This document shows positions 24,896 through 34,687 of a DNA stretch of 64,000 bases, piece by piece (position 1 is the first letter of the stretch; every line of letters starts with the position of its first letter). Under the pieces are notes generated by a model. The model worked only from the letters and a program-made list of their open reading frames with translations, was not told the DNA's origin and ran no database searches. This DNA comes from JAGVXH01 sp041649755 (GTDB lineage Archaea > Nanobdellota > Nanobdellia > Pacearchaeales > GW2011-AR1), in assembly GCA_041649755.1 (NCBI GenBank), contig JBAZMK010000005.1, positions 17,001 to 81,000 on the forward strand, in the 5' to 3' direction. Position numbers and translations under genes: made by a program.

Positions 24896-26209
24896 ATGTT
24901 TGAAGAATTAAAGAAAAACATTGAACAGGAAAAAAAGATTATCGCAGATGTGCAGTCTATTCTAAGCGGAATGAAAAGCAACCCTTCCCTTAGAACTTTC
25001 TATCTTTCCAGCCTATCTTCTCTAACCCACCAATTAAATCTTCTAAATAAAGCCGTTCCAGAACTGCTTAAAGAAGAATCCCCATTAAAAAAATTCACTG
25101 AAAAATCCGAAGAAACAAAAAAAGACCTCACAAAAAGAACTCTACAAAAAGAAGAACCCATGAAAAAAGAAATTAATAAAAACGTTGTAAAGATTAGTTA
25201 TATCTCCCCCTCCACTAAAGAAAAGGAATTTATTACATTAAATAAAGAAGACAAAAAGGCTTTTCTTGAAAAATTAAAAATCTCTGAAGAAAATCTTAAA
25301 AAAATAAGACAAGAAGGAGGCTTAGAAAAGAAAAGGAAAATAAAGATAAGCCAGCCACTTTTTTACACAAAATTTTCAAACCGTTTTTTTAGAGAAACTT
25401 CAGAAAAACTATCCCCTAAATTTAATGGGTTATCCCAGGATTTAAAAAAAGGTAATATGAATATTCTGTTGGCATCTTATATTTCCTTGGCTCTAATGTC
25501 AACAACACTCTCATTTATAGCAGGAATGATAATTTTTATTTTTCTTGTAATTATGAATCTAAGTAATTTAATACACTTCTGGATTCCTTTCGGTCTTGCG
25601 GGGGCGACTATGACTCTTTTTTATTTCTACCCTGCAAGCGTAGCCAATTCTGTCCAAAAGAGAATTACACAAGAACTCCCCTTCGCAACGATTCACATGG
25701 CGGCAATTTCAGGCTCAGATATAGAACCAACAAAAATCTTCAAGATTATATCTGCTTCTAAAGAATACCCAAACATCGCAAAAGAGATTCACAAAATTAC
25801 TACTCAGATTGAAATCTATGGATATGACTTAGTAACCTCATTAAAAAACGTCGCATCAAGAACATCAAACAAAAAACTTTCAGAGTTATTCTCAGGACTC
25901 GCAACAAATATAAGCACGGGAGGGGAACTTAAAACCTATCTTGAAAGTAAAGCTGAAAACTTCCTGTTAGATTATAGATTAGAAAGACAAAAATATTCAG
26001 AAACGGCAGGAACTTTTATGGACATATATATCTCCATTTTAATTGCAGGTCCACTCGTACTAATGATGATGTTTATCGTGATGAATGTTGTAGGTTTAAG
26101 CTTAGGAGGTTTGGGCATGGAAGCGATACTCCTACTAAGCGTAGGCTTAATCGTAATAGTAAACTTAATATTTATAGCAGTATTAAATATGAAACAGCCT
26201 AACGTATAA
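24896..26209 (+). CDS. Pilus assembly platform protein (TadC/ArlJ-like)
   Basis: The 437-aa protein has a long charged N-terminal region (about 1-185), then hydrophobic segments at about 195-250 and 355-430 flanking a soluble helical loop containing ELPFATIHMAAISGSDIEPT. This matches the T2SSF/FlaJ family, the inner-membrane platform on which the ATPase acts. The extended N-terminus is longer than in bacterial TadC. Its stop is fused to the start of the next platform gene (1-bp overlap). Confidence 0.82.
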   Translation: MFEELKKNIEQEKKIIADVQSILSGMKSNPSLRTFYLSSLSSLTHQLNLLNKAVPELLKEESPLKKFTEKSEETKKDLTKRTLQKEEPMKKEINKNVVKISYISPSTKEKEFITLNKEDKKAFLEKLKISEENLKKIRQEGGLEKKRKIKISQPLFYTKFSNRFFRETSEKLSPKFNGLSQDLKKGNMNILLASYISLALMSTTLSFIAGMIIFIFLVIMNLSNLIHFWIPFGLAGATMTLFYFYPASVANSVQKRITQELPFATIHMAAISGSDIEPTKIFKIISASKEYPNIAKEIHKITTQIEIYGYDLVTSLKNVASRTSNKKLSELFSGLATNISTGGELKTYLESKAENFLLDYRLERQKYSETAGTFMDIYISILIAGPLVLMMMFIVMNVVGLSLGGLGMEAILLLSVGLIVIVNLIFIAVLNMKQPNV

Positions 26210-27033
26210 TGAAAAAGAAAAAGTTTTTTGGGATAATTCCTGCCCTTTTTGTAGTAGCAGGTTCTATAACTCTTTTTGGAATAAAAAACCCCCTGACATA
26301 TTTTTTAATAATTATTGCACTAATTCTTGCAATCCTGCCTTTTGTAATAGATCTAATTCTAAGTCAAAACAAACAAAGAGAAAAAGAAGAAATGTTTCTT
26401 GCATTCTCAAGGGATTTAGTTGAAACTGTTAAATCAGGAACTCCTGTAAGCAAAGGCATAATCAACTTGAGAAATAGGAATTATGGTGCACTAAGCCCCC
26501 ATGTCTCAAAACTTGCTAATCAAATTTCTCTCGGGAGAACTCTGACGGAAGCATTGCAAACATTCTCCCGCGAAACGGGAAGCAAAGTAATTGCAAGAGC
26601 GGTAAGCCTCATATCTGAAGCAGAGAGATCTGGTGGAAGAATAGAAACGATAATAGAATCCGTAGCACTTTCTGTAAATCAAATAGATAATTTAAAAAAA
26701 GAAAGAAAAGCCGCTGTATCAAATTTAATCACTCAAGGTTACATAATCTTTATTGTTTTTATAATCATTATGCTCGTCCTGGAATTTAAAATACTCCCTT
26801 TAGTTTCAGATTTATCATCTGGAGGAACGGGTCTTGGAGTTGAAGTCCAAAAAATGGATCCTGAAGAATTCTCAATGCCCTTATTAGTAACTATCCTCGT
26901 CCAATCATTTTTCTCGGGTCTCGTCATAGGAAAAATATCTGAAGGAAATTTAAAAGCGGGAATCAAACATTCATTTATATTATTAGCCCTGACTCTCCTC
27001 GTTACAACTGGGGCAAAAGTATTATTTAACTGA
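26209..27033 (+). CDS. Pilus assembly platform protein (TadB-like)
   Basis: The 274-aa membrane protein has two N-terminal helices, a cytoplasmic T2SSF domain (FLAFSRDLVETVKSGTPVSK, then ISEAERSGGRIETIIESVAL, about residues 62-150) and two C-terminal helices. It is the second platform subunit and is translationally coupled to the previous gene. Paired TadB/TadC-like subunits fit an archaeal Tad/Epd-type pilus. Confidence 0.82.
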   Translation: MKKKKFFGIIPALFVVAGSITLFGIKNPLTYFLIIIALILAILPFVIDLILSQNKQREKEEMFLAFSRDLVETVKSGTPVSKGIINLRNRNYGALSPHVSKLANQISLGRTLTEALQTFSRETGSKVIARAVSLISEAERSGGRIETIIESVALSVNQIDNLKKERKAAVSNLITQGYIIFIVFIIIMLVLEFKILPLVSDLSSGGTGLGVEVQKMDPEEFSMPLLVTILVQSFFSGLVIGKISEGNLKAGIKHSFILLALTLLVTTGAKVLFN

Positions 27034-27076
27034 GATTTAAACGACATATATTTAAACTAATAAAATATATTTTTAT

Positions 27077-27808
27077 ATGCTTAAAAAAAGGGTGAAAGAA
27101 AACAAAAGAGGTTCTGGACACCTCGAAATGATTTTTTCGTTCGTATTTTTCGCAGGATTTGTATTCCTTCTTTTCCTACTTCTCAAACCATACGACACAA
27201 AATCTATGTTAAATTCGGTTCTAAAAGGTTTAGAAGAAAATCTTGAAGAAAGAGCTCTCGAGAATCTAACAACATTCTTTTTGGAAGCAAATACGAGTTC
27301 AGGAAGCTGTTTTTCCTTAGATTTATCTATGGAAGGGAATCTTTTCACCTACGGATACAGCAACTCTTACATTGAAGATCTCCCCTCAGGAGCAAAAGTT
27401 GATGCAAGTATAAATGACATAGGTTTATTGAAAATAAAAACCGCCCCTGGAATAAAACATTTCAGAGTATATATCTCCCCAGAGTTTGAAGATAGTATCA
27501 TCTCTGAGCCCTGTATTGTAATAGAAGAAGAAAACTATAACATCGGAAGCGTCTTAGAAAGGGAAGTTTTCTCTTATCAGGAATTAGAAGAAATAAACAA
27601 CAGTTACTATTCAGACTATGAAAATCTAAAAGAAGAATTAGGAATACCAAAAATTTACGACTTTGCGATTACCTCTAAAGAAATAGGAATAAGTATGGAA
27701 AGATTAATACCTTCTTCTTCTGAAGTTTTAGCAAAAAACCGTTATTACACTGTTTTAAAACAAGAAGGTGAATTAATAAATGCTGAATTTAATATAAAGA
27801 TATGGTAA
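27077..27808 (+). CDS. Pilus-associated single-span protein (243 aa)
   Basis: The N-terminus KRGSGHLEMIFSFVFFAGFV (about residues 9-28) is a basic stretch followed by one hydrophobic helix with Glu, like a prepilin. The remaining ~200 residues are soluble and likely extracellular, with two Cys that could form a disulfide. It overlaps the next pilin-like gene by 7 bp. Probably a minor pilin or tip protein. Confidence 0.6.
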   Translation: MLKKRVKENKRGSGHLEMIFSFVFFAGFVFLLFLLLKPYDTKSMLNSVLKGLEENLEERALENLTTFFLEANTSSGSCFSLDLSMEGNLFTYGYSNSYIEDLPSGAKVDASINDIGLLKIKTAPGIKHFRVYISPEFEDSIISEPCIVIEEENYNIGSVLEREVFSYQELEEINNSYYSDYENLKEELGIPKIYDFAITSKEIGISMERLIPSSSEVLAKNRYYTVLKQEGELINAEFNIKIW

Positions 27809-28227
27809 ACAAAAGAGGGTGGATTAGAATTTTAGAAGCAACTATAGCCGTACTTATAGTAAGTAGCGTCCTAATAATGATTTACTCTGGGCATCCTGAA
27901 AGGGTAGACCTATCAGAAGAAATCTCAAGCCTCCAAAAAAGCATATTAAATGAAATCTCATCAGACAACAATTTAAGGTCGCATGTCTTAAACTCAGAAG
28001 TTGGTTCTAACTATGAAATGCTCGTCCAGCATATTGAAGGAAAAATCCCCTCCCAGTTAAATTTCTCATTAAAAATATGTAGTCTATCCGAAGCCTCATG
28101 CAAACTTGACGAAGACATTTTCAAAACATTGGTTGACAAAGAAGTATTCGTAGAAGAGATAATTATCTCAACAGATTTATCAACATACAATCCAAAGAAA
28201 GTCAGACTATTTGTTTGGATGATTTAA
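27802..28227 (+). CDS. Pilin-like protein (141 aa), last gene of the pilus operon
   Basis: It begins VNKRGWIRILEATIAVLIVS (about residues 2-21), a prepilin-like helix with Glu near its start. The remainder is soluble with a Cys pair (KICSLSEASC). It ends 4 bp inside the convergent GatD gene. Likely a minor pilin; experimental family unknown. Confidence 0.6.
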   Translation: MVNKRGWIRILEATIAVLIVSSVLIMIYSGHPERVDLSEEISSLQKSILNEISSDNNLRSHVLNSEVGSNYEMLVQHIEGKIPSQLNFSLKICSLSEASCKLDEDIFKTLVDKEVFVEEIIISTDLSTYNPKKVRLFVWMI

Positions 28228-29501
28228 TAAATAATTCTCTCGCTAAACTCCTCCGAAATATTCTCTAGCATCTTCTCTCTTACCTTGTTTTTATCTTTAG
28301 CCCATGTCTTATGCCCAAGAATCCACGAAAGCTTTACAAAAGCAGTCTCCGAAAGCATATCTTCAAGAAAAATTATACCTGTTTTATTTAACTCTCTCCC
28401 CGCAGAATAAACATTAGGATTAAGACGCCCATAAATTGTCTGAGGCACGGCACAAATAACAATCCCCCTATCAACAACCTTTTTAATCTTAGGCAACCAA
28501 TTAAACTTTGCCTCCTTAGAAGGGACTTGCCCTATTCCCGTAACTTCTAAAATAATCCCTAAATAACCTTCCGCTTCATAATAATCAAGAATGGAAGGAT
28601 CCTGCCCTGGATAAACCTTAATTATCGCAACCTTGTCAGAATATTTAGAATCCGATTTAACTTTGAAATCACTTCTCGCATTAAAACTCCTCAAAATCTT
28701 AAAATCCATCTTAGAAATTTCTGCGAAAGGCTCTCCATTAACAACTTTAAAAGCATCTCTCCGAGAAGTATGCATCTTTCTAACTTTCGTCCCAGGCATT
28801 GCAAGACAAAATTCATCATTTAAATCTTTATGCCCCACTAAAGAAATTTCTGCAATATCAGAAACTGCATATTTAGCCGCACAAATTAAATTTAACGCCG
28901 CATCAGTAGAACCCCGGTCTATAGACCTCTGAGAATAAGTCAGTGCTATCGGCTTATTTATCTTTTGAAGAAAAAAAGAAAGAACAGCGGAAGTATAGTG
29001 AAGAAAATCTGTTCCGTGAGTAATTATTATTCCGTCAATGCTTTTATCATTAAGCAAAGACTCACAAACGTCAGAAAGCTTTTTCCAATCAGCAAAAGAC
29101 ATATTTTCCGACCACTTCATAAAAGGCTTCTCAATCTTAACAATATTGCAAATTTTACTTATTTCTGGGGCAATATTCAAAATCTCCTCCGCATCAGTAA
29201 ATATAACCCCTCCAGTCTTAGAATCAAGTCTTGAAGATATCGTCCCACCAGTAATTACAACAGCAACATTCCTTAATCCCTTATCTTTTTTAATATCAAA
29301 AATTCCCTTTTCTACAGGCTTAACCTTCTCTATGACCTTAGCACCCAAAATTTCCGACTCCCGAATTCCTATATTATAACCAGAATTCAATTTCAAAAGA
29401 ACAATAGAAAGGTCGTAAGACTCTAAAACAACCCCTTCCCAGTCTCTATTCTTAGTCCTAAACAGAACTCTTTCCCCCACATCAAAATTCTTCACTTCCA
29501 T
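28224..29501 (-). CDS. gatD: Glu-tRNA(Gln) amidotransferase subunit D
   Basis: The 425-aa protein is the archaeal asparaginase-like subunit that releases ammonia from glutamine for making Gln-tRNA. It has a short N-terminal beta domain (about 1-60), then AVVITGGTISSRLDSKTGG (about 80-98) with the catalytic Thr, the second active-site cluster IITHGTDFLHYTSAVLSFFL (about 158-177) and LEVTGIGQVPS near the C-terminus. Length matches GatD. It is divergent from a GatB/GatE-type gene across a ~100-bp promoter region. Confidence 0.92.
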   Translation of the reverse strand: MEVKNFDVGERVLFRTKNRDWEGVVLESYDLSIVLLKLNSGYNIGIRESEILGAKVIEKVKPVEKGIFDIKKDKGLRNVAVVITGGTISSRLDSKTGGVIFTDAEEILNIAPEISKICNIVKIEKPFMKWSENMSFADWKKLSDVCESLLNDKSIDGIIITHGTDFLHYTSAVLSFFLQKINKPIALTYSQRSIDRGSTDAALNLICAAKYAVSDIAEISLVGHKDLNDEFCLAMPGTKVRKMHTSRRDAFKVVNGEPFAEISKMDFKILRSFNARSDFKVKSDSKYSDKVAIIKVYPGQDPSILDYYEAEGYLGIILEVTGIGQVPSKEAKFNWLPKIKKVVDRGIVICAVPQTIYGRLNPNVYSAGRELNKTGIIFLEDMLSETAFVKLSWILGHKTWAKDKNKVREKMLENISEEFSERIIY

Positions 29502-29599
29502 AAAATTATATAATAACTTAGATTAAAAATGTTTAGATTAGAAAAGACCTTCCTTCTCAGAGTAATTAACTTTTTATATACTCCCTTCCACCTTCTATT

Positions 29600-30982
29600 A
29601 TGGAAAAAAAAAGTTTCCCTATAAAAATTGGTTTAGAAATACACGGATATCTAAACACAAAAGAAAAGCTTTTCTGCAAGTGTAAAGTATCCGAAGAAGA
29701 AAAACCAAACGCTTTTATCTGCCCTATATGCACTGGTCAACCTGGAAGCAAACCAATGGCACCAAACGAAGAAGCAGTTAATAAAATAATCCAGATAGCC
29801 CTCATCTTAGACTCAAAAGTTAACGAAAAGTGGATTTGGCAAAGAAAACATTACAACTGGGCAGATTTACCAAAAGGATACCAAAACACAATTTCGGGAC
29901 CCCATTCAACTCCGTGCGCCATCGGAGGAAAATTTGCCGGCATAAACATCACAGAAGCCCACTTAGAAGAAGACCCCGCCCAATGGAACCCCCAAACTGG
30001 AAAAATAAATTACAACAGAAGCGGACTACCTCTAGTAGAAATTGTAACCGAACCCGAATTTTCCTCTTCAGAGCAAGTAACATCATGGCTAAAATCCTTA
30101 ATTCTCTTCTTATCTTACATAAAAGCCATAAGAAAAAACGCAGGAATAAAAGTAGATGTCAATGTTTCAACTTATGGAGACAGAGTTGAAATGAAAAACC
30201 TAAACTCTCTCGAAAAAATAGGCAAAGCAATAGAATATGAAATTGCAAAACAGATAGAAAATCATAACAAAGGAATTGAACAAAAAAGAGAAACCCTCGC
30301 ATTTGACGAAAAACTAGGAAAAACAATAAAGATGCGAGAAAAAGAAGGCGCACAAGATTACAGATTTATTCCTGACCCAGACCTTCCGTCAGTCAAAATT
30401 GACGAGGGAAGAATTAATAATATAAAGAAAAATCTCCCTGAAATGCCCGATAAAAAACTGAAAAAATTAATCTCTGAGCTCAAGATTCCCGAAAAAGACG
30501 CAAAAATCCTAATAAAAAATCTAGAACTCGTAGAATTCGTTGAAGAACTCGAAAAAGAAAAAATAAACGTCAAAGAAAATCTCTCTTGGATAACAATAGA
30601 ACTTCTAAGAATACTAAATTATAACAAAAAAACACTTGAGGATGAAGACGTTGAAATAAATCCAAAACACCTTGCAGAACTAATCAAACTTGTAAATTCA
30701 AAAAAAATAACGGTTCTTAAAGCAAAACAAATCATGAATGACTTTATCCCAAAAAGTTTCTCAATAAAAGAAAAAGGAGATGTAGACAAAATTAACAACG
30801 AAGCAATTGAAAACATCTGTAAGCAAGTAATTGAAGAAAACAAACACGTTGTTGAAGAATACCAGTCAGGTAAGGGAGTAAGCCTAAACTTCTTAATTGG
30901 TCAAGTAATGAAACTATCTCAAAGAAGAGCAGACTTCAAAATAGCAAAAGAAAAGTTAGTCAAGTTGATAAAAGGACAATAG
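29600..30982 (+). CDS. gatB: GatB/GatE-family Glu-tRNA(Gln) amidotransferase subunit
   Basis: The 460-aa kinase/transferase subunit has IKIGLEIHGYLNTKEKLFCK, CPICTGQPGSKP, ADLPKGYQ and LEEDPAQWNPQTG (active-site region), EMKNLNSLEKIGKAIEYEIA and the C-terminal YqeY-like NFLIGQVMKLS. Size and the NLNS motif fit GatB, and it lacks the ~120-aa AspRS-like insertion that defines GatE, the usual partner of GatD. It activates Glu-tRNA by phosphorylation and transfers ammonia from GatD. A minimal GatE is the alternative reading. Confidence 0.85.
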   Translation: MEKKSFPIKIGLEIHGYLNTKEKLFCKCKVSEEEKPNAFICPICTGQPGSKPMAPNEEAVNKIIQIALILDSKVNEKWIWQRKHYNWADLPKGYQNTISGPHSTPCAIGGKFAGINITEAHLEEDPAQWNPQTGKINYNRSGLPLVEIVTEPEFSSSEQVTSWLKSLILFLSYIKAIRKNAGIKVDVNVSTYGDRVEMKNLNSLEKIGKAIEYEIAKQIENHNKGIEQKRETLAFDEKLGKTIKMREKEGAQDYRFIPDPDLPSVKIDEGRINNIKKNLPEMPDKKLKKLISELKIPEKDAKILIKNLELVEFVEELEKEKINVKENLSWITIELLRILNYNKKTLEDEDVEINPKHLAELIKLVNSKKITVLKAKQIMNDFIPKSFSIKEKGDVDKINNEAIENICKQVIEENKHVVEEYQSGKGVSLNFLIGQVMKLSQRRADFKIAKEKLVKLIKGQ

Positions 30983-31016
30983 GATAATTACTCTAGTGTA
31001 GGATAAAATTAAAAAT

Positions 31017-31250
31017 TTAGGGGAAGATTTGACGAGGAACATATCTATCTATTTTCTCTACTTGCCCCACATCAACCACCACATATCTAACCGCTTCAGA
31101 ATCCCCTGCTAGAATCTCTGGATTCAAAGGACGAACTTTAATCAGTCCCTGCCGATCTCCTTTATAATGACCTAAAAAAGATTTGACAACTATCTCTCCA
31201 ATAGGGTAAACTAAATGAGTTTCTGCACCCCTACATACAGGGCTATACAT
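31017..31250 (-). CDS. Hypothetical protein (77 aa)
   Basis: A small soluble, valine-rich protein (EAVRYVVVDVGQVEKIDRYV, about residues 52-71). TATA-like sequence lies just upstream (TTTATACTATAATATAA), though closer than the 25 bp typical of leaderless genes. No family recognised. It lies alone between GatB and an RRM gene. Confidence 0.45.
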   Translation of the reverse strand: MYSPVCRGAETHLVYPIGEIVVKSFLGHYKGDRQGLIKVRPLNPEILAGDSEAVRYVVVDVGQVEKIDRYVPRQIFP

Positions 31251-31352
31251 TAGGTTATATTATAGTATAAAACTTTCAAAGAAATCTTCGCATTAAAAAT
31301 AAAAAATAATAGAATTAATTAAAAATAAAAAATTAAATTAGGTTTTTAAACC

Positions 31353-31664
31353 TTAATACCTTCCTCGACCGCCGCCCCTATTACCGCCGAAACTTCTTCG
31401 TGGTCTGTCGTCACTTGAGCGCGCTTCCATTGGTTTTGCTTCAGAAACCTTAAGTTTTCGTCCGTCGATTTCTTTATCGTTAAACTCTGAAACTGCTTTT
31501 TTAGCTTCTTCGTCATCCGAAATTGTCACAAAACCAAAACCCTTAGATCTGCCAGAAAATTTGTCTTTGATAAGACTAACTTCATCAACTGAATATGAAG
31601 AAAATAAATCTTTCAATCCATTCTCATCAATACTCCAAGGCAAGTTACCTACATATATCTTCAT
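31353..31664 (-). CDS. RRM RNA-binding protein with RGG tail
   Basis: The 103-aa protein is one RRM: RNP2 is MKIYVGNLPW at the N-terminus and RNP1 is SKGFGFVTI (about residues 40-48). It is followed by an Arg/Gly-rich tail (SFGGNRGGGRGRY). This design is typical of bacterial/cyanobacterial glycine-rich RNA-binding proteins and rare in archaea. A GGGAGG ribosome site lies before the ATG. Probably an RNA chaperone or cold-response protein, possibly acquired from bacteria. Confidence 0.9.
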   Translation of the reverse strand: MKIYVGNLPWSIDENGLKDLFSSYSVDEVSLIKDKFSGRSKGFGFVTISDDEEAKKAVSEFNDKEIDGRKLKVSEAKPMEARSSDDRPRRSFGGNRGGGRGRY

Positions 31665-31764
31665 TTTTCCTCCCGAGCCTTTAGCTTAATTTAATAACAA
31701 ATAAGGGTTTTTAAGCCTGTGCCTTCCAAATTTAGAGAAAAAAAGCCTAAACTTATTAAAAAAA

Positions 31765-32784
31765 CTACTTATTAAGTCTTTTAGCCCTGTAACTTATCAC
31801 CACTATTAAAATCCCCGTAAGCCCTGCAGAAACACACCCCCCAACCCCTAATATAGAAGTAAATCCAAGAAGACCAAAAACCTCAACAAATAAATAAAGA
31901 ATCAGAGGAACAACAGAATAAAAGAAAAAATTCAATTTTCCTGAAATTTTCAAATCATATTTAAAAGTATCCTTAAGGACAAAAGATAACACTAAATAAG
32001 CACAGAACATAGTAAAAATTCCTATAACGTTCACTAAACCCCCAAAAGAAAGCGTCGCCACTTCTGTAACACTTTTACCAAGAACCCCAACAAAAACTGC
32101 ACTAAAAATAAGATTTAATAGAATAGGTATAATACTCCCAACAAAAACAGCCTTCTTCAACAAATTTTCGCTCCCCCTTATCTCCTCCCTCAGCTTAGGA
32201 ATAGAAGTAAAACCCAAAAGAGCAAAAAGAACAACCCCCATAGGAATAAAAAAACCTGAAAGATTAACCTCTAAAAGATTATTTACCTGAATCTGCGGAG
32301 CAAACCTAATAAAAAGGAAAAAAACCATAACAATAACTGTCAAAACAGCATAAGTTTCCATCTTTTTTAAACCACGAAGACCTTCTCTAACAAGAAAATT
32401 CATTAAAACCCAAAAAACAATCCCTAAAATTAGAGGATTCAAATTACCTGGAAGAACCTGTGAAAAACTTCTGCTTTCTCCAACAAGATAGGCAAGAAGA
32501 GCAGAATAAATCCCAAAAATAGTTGCAAAAAACATAATCCTTTTACCCCATTTTCCCAGATAAATCTCAGCGTAACCTGTAAGTTGATGATTCCCTTTAG
32601 TCTTCAAAGTAACTTCAGCCATACTAAGATTTATAAGTAGAATTATAGCTCCTAAAAAGACCATCCAAAAAAGGCCAATCAAAAAACCAGCCTCGGCAAA
32701 AACATAAGGAAGACCTAAAATCCCTGCACCGATTATCGTTCCACTAAGCGTAAAAGCCGTAGCCCAAAACCTCTTATTCACCAT
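31765..32784 (-). CDS. Amino-acid permease (APC/AAAP type)
   Basis: The 339-aa protein has about eleven transmembrane helices. The first, TIIGAGILGLPYVFAEAGFL (about residues 15-34), has the G-A-G-I-L-G-L-P pattern of aromatic/neutral amino-acid permeases. It is shorter than the ~400 aa usual for the family, mainly at the C-terminus. It likely imports amino acids by sodium or proton symport, useful for an organism with limited biosynthesis. Monocistronic with its own TATA region. Confidence 0.8.
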   Translation of the reverse strand: MVNKRFWATAFTLSGTIIGAGILGLPYVFAEAGFLIGLFWMVFLGAIILLINLSMAEVTLKTKGNHQLTGYAEIYLGKWGKRIMFFATIFGIYSALLAYLVGESRSFSQVLPGNLNPLILGIVFWVLMNFLVREGLRGLKKMETYAVLTVIVMVFFLFIRFAPQIQVNNLLEVNLSGFFIPMGVVLFALLGFTSIPKLREEIRGSENLLKKAVFVGSIIPILLNLIFSAVFVGVLGKSVTEVATLSFGGLVNVIGIFTMFCAYLVLSFVLKDTFKYDLKISGKLNFFFYSVVPLILYLFVEVFGLLGFTSILGVGGCVSAGLTGILIVVISYRAKRLNK

Positions 32785-32874
32785 TCATATTAAACCCACA
32801 AACCATTTTTATAGGTTTTCATTACAATTATTCTTTTAAACCCCTCTTACCATTCTTTATCTACGGGGTGAAAA

Positions 32875-34653
32875 ATGGTTGATATCATAATAAATGAAGA
32901 TTTTTCAGATGAACTTCCTTTATTTCGTAAAACTGAAAAAGAATTTGATTCGTCTAAGTTTTTTGAACTAAAGATGAATGTAGAGAGAATCTCAAAAAAA
33001 TCAGAAATAAATGAACTAAGTTCGTATAATGAAATAAAAAAGAACCTTCTCTATGACCTGCCACATCAAAGGGAAGGTGCCTTAAAATTAATTAAAGAAT
33101 TGAACGCCACAGCTCTGCTCGCAGACGAAGTCGGTCTGGGAAAAACTATAACTTCAGGAATGGTTATAAAAGAGGGAATATCAAGGGGGTTGTTCAAAAA
33201 TATTTTAATTCTCTCCCCGCCAAGCCTCGTAGACCAATGGGTAACCGAATTAGAAGAAAAATTTGAAATCAAATTCAAAATAATAGAATCCCCTGAAGAC
33301 TGGACTGCACATAACTACACAATAGCCTCTATTGACCGAGTTAAAATCTACGATAAAACTGAAAGGTCATTTCGGCATAAAAAAGCACATGAAATAATTT
33401 GGGACCTGGTAATAGTAGATGAGGCTCATAAATTAAAAGAAAAAAATACGATAAGGTGGAGATTTGTAGACAAGCTTAATAAAAAAAGATTTCTCCTTCT
33501 CACAGCAACCCCATTTCAAAATGACTTATTTGAGCTTTACAATCTTTTGCACTTATTAAAAAAAGGACATCTCGGAACTATAAAAGAATTCCGAAAAAAA
33601 TTTCTCTATAAAGGAAACAAAAGATACCCCCTTAACCCAACAGAATTAAAGAAAAAGCTCGAAGAAGTTATGATTAGAAGAAGAAGGGACGAAACAGGAA
33701 TAGAGTATAAACAAAGAATTCCGAAAATTATAAACGTCGAACTAACCGAAAAAGAAAAGAAAATCTATGAAAATACTGTCAGGCTTTTAAAAGAAAATTA
33801 TTTTCAGGCAAGTGGTGAAAAAATAAATGGAAGACTTGTAGTCTTTGCAATTCTCCCAAAAATAACAAGCTCGTCAAAGTCTGCAATAGAAAGCCTTCAA
33901 AGAATAACTGAAAACGAAAATTATCATAAAGCAACAAGAAACATAGCTCAGGAGATACTGGAAGATTATAAAAATTTAGACAGAGACTCAAAAATTGAAA
34001 AATTATTAGAATTAATTAAAGAAATAAGAAAAAGAAGCGACGACGAGAAAATACTAATATACACAAGACATCCAACAACCCTAAAATACATTGTCGAAAA
34101 ACTCATCCCTTTTAATCTTAGTATAATAGAATTTCAGGGAGGGTTAGACAGAGAAGAAAAAACAAGAAGAATAAAAGAGTTTAGAGAAGGCAAAGGAGAC
34201 ATATTAATTTCAACGGACACTGGAGCTGAAGGATTGAACTTTCAATTCTGCAGAAATCTGATAAATTATGACCTGCCTTGGAATCCAATGTCTGTTGAGC
34301 AAAGAATCGGAAGACTTGACAGAATTGGTCAAAAAAGAGAAATATACATATATTCTTTCGCAACAAAGGGGACAATGGAAGAACATGTAGTTGATTTAAT
34401 AATAAATAAAATGTGCTGCGTCGGCCTTGTAATAGGGGAACTTCCGATTATCTTGTTTAACCTAAACTTAGACGGAGAAGGAAAAAGCGGAAAAAACAAA
34501 ATAGAAGAGAAACTGATGAATTTATTTTTAGACTCAAAAGGAAATATGAAAATTTTCAGTGAAGGTGTAGATGAAATCGCCCAGATAATTGAAAAAGGTA
34601 TAAAAAGCTATGAAAAAGAAAAAGAGTATAACAAAAACTTCCTTGATAATTAG
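32875..34653 (+). CDS. SNF2-family helicase/ATPase (RapA-like)
   Basis: The 592-aa protein has the SNF2 motifs in order: motif I LLADEVGLGKTITSG (about residues 81-95), Ia ILSPPSLVDQW, II VDEAHKLKE, III LLTATPFQND, V STDTGAEGLNF and VI QRIGRLDRIGQK (about 479-490). The N-terminal ~60 aa are unrecognised. No chromodomain or nuclease domain is attached. SNF2 enzymes translocate on duplex DNA to remodel bound protein. The gene is followed after 34 bp by a Cys-rich coiled-coil protein, so the two likely act together. Confidence 0.9.
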   Translation: MVDIIINEDFSDELPLFRKTEKEFDSSKFFELKMNVERISKKSEINELSSYNEIKKNLLYDLPHQREGALKLIKELNATALLADEVGLGKTITSGMVIKEGISRGLFKNILILSPPSLVDQWVTELEEKFEIKFKIIESPEDWTAHNYTIASIDRVKIYDKTERSFRHKKAHEIIWDLVIVDEAHKLKEKNTIRWRFVDKLNKKRFLLLTATPFQNDLFELYNLLHLLKKGHLGTIKEFRKKFLYKGNKRYPLNPTELKKKLEEVMIRRRRDETGIEYKQRIPKIINVELTEKEKKIYENTVRLLKENYFQASGEKINGRLVVFAILPKITSSSKSAIESLQRITENENYHKATRNIAQEILEDYKNLDRDSKIEKLLELIKEIRKRSDDEKILIYTRHPTTLKYIVEKLIPFNLSIIEFQGGLDREEKTRRIKEFREGKGDILISTDTGAEGLNFQFCRNLINYDLPWNPMSVEQRIGRLDRIGQKREIYIYSFATKGTMEEHVVDLIINKMCCVGLVIGELPIILFNLNLDGEGKSGKNKIEEKLMNLFLDSKGNMKIFSEGVDEIAQIIEKGIKSYEKEKEYNKNFLDN

Positions 34654-34687
34654 AAACAGCAATTTCTAAAAAATCTCCCCAGAAAAA

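Noticed and set aside
28633..29379. Several plus-strand ORFs within gatD
   Set aside because: They are antisense shadows of a gene with intact catalytic motifs.
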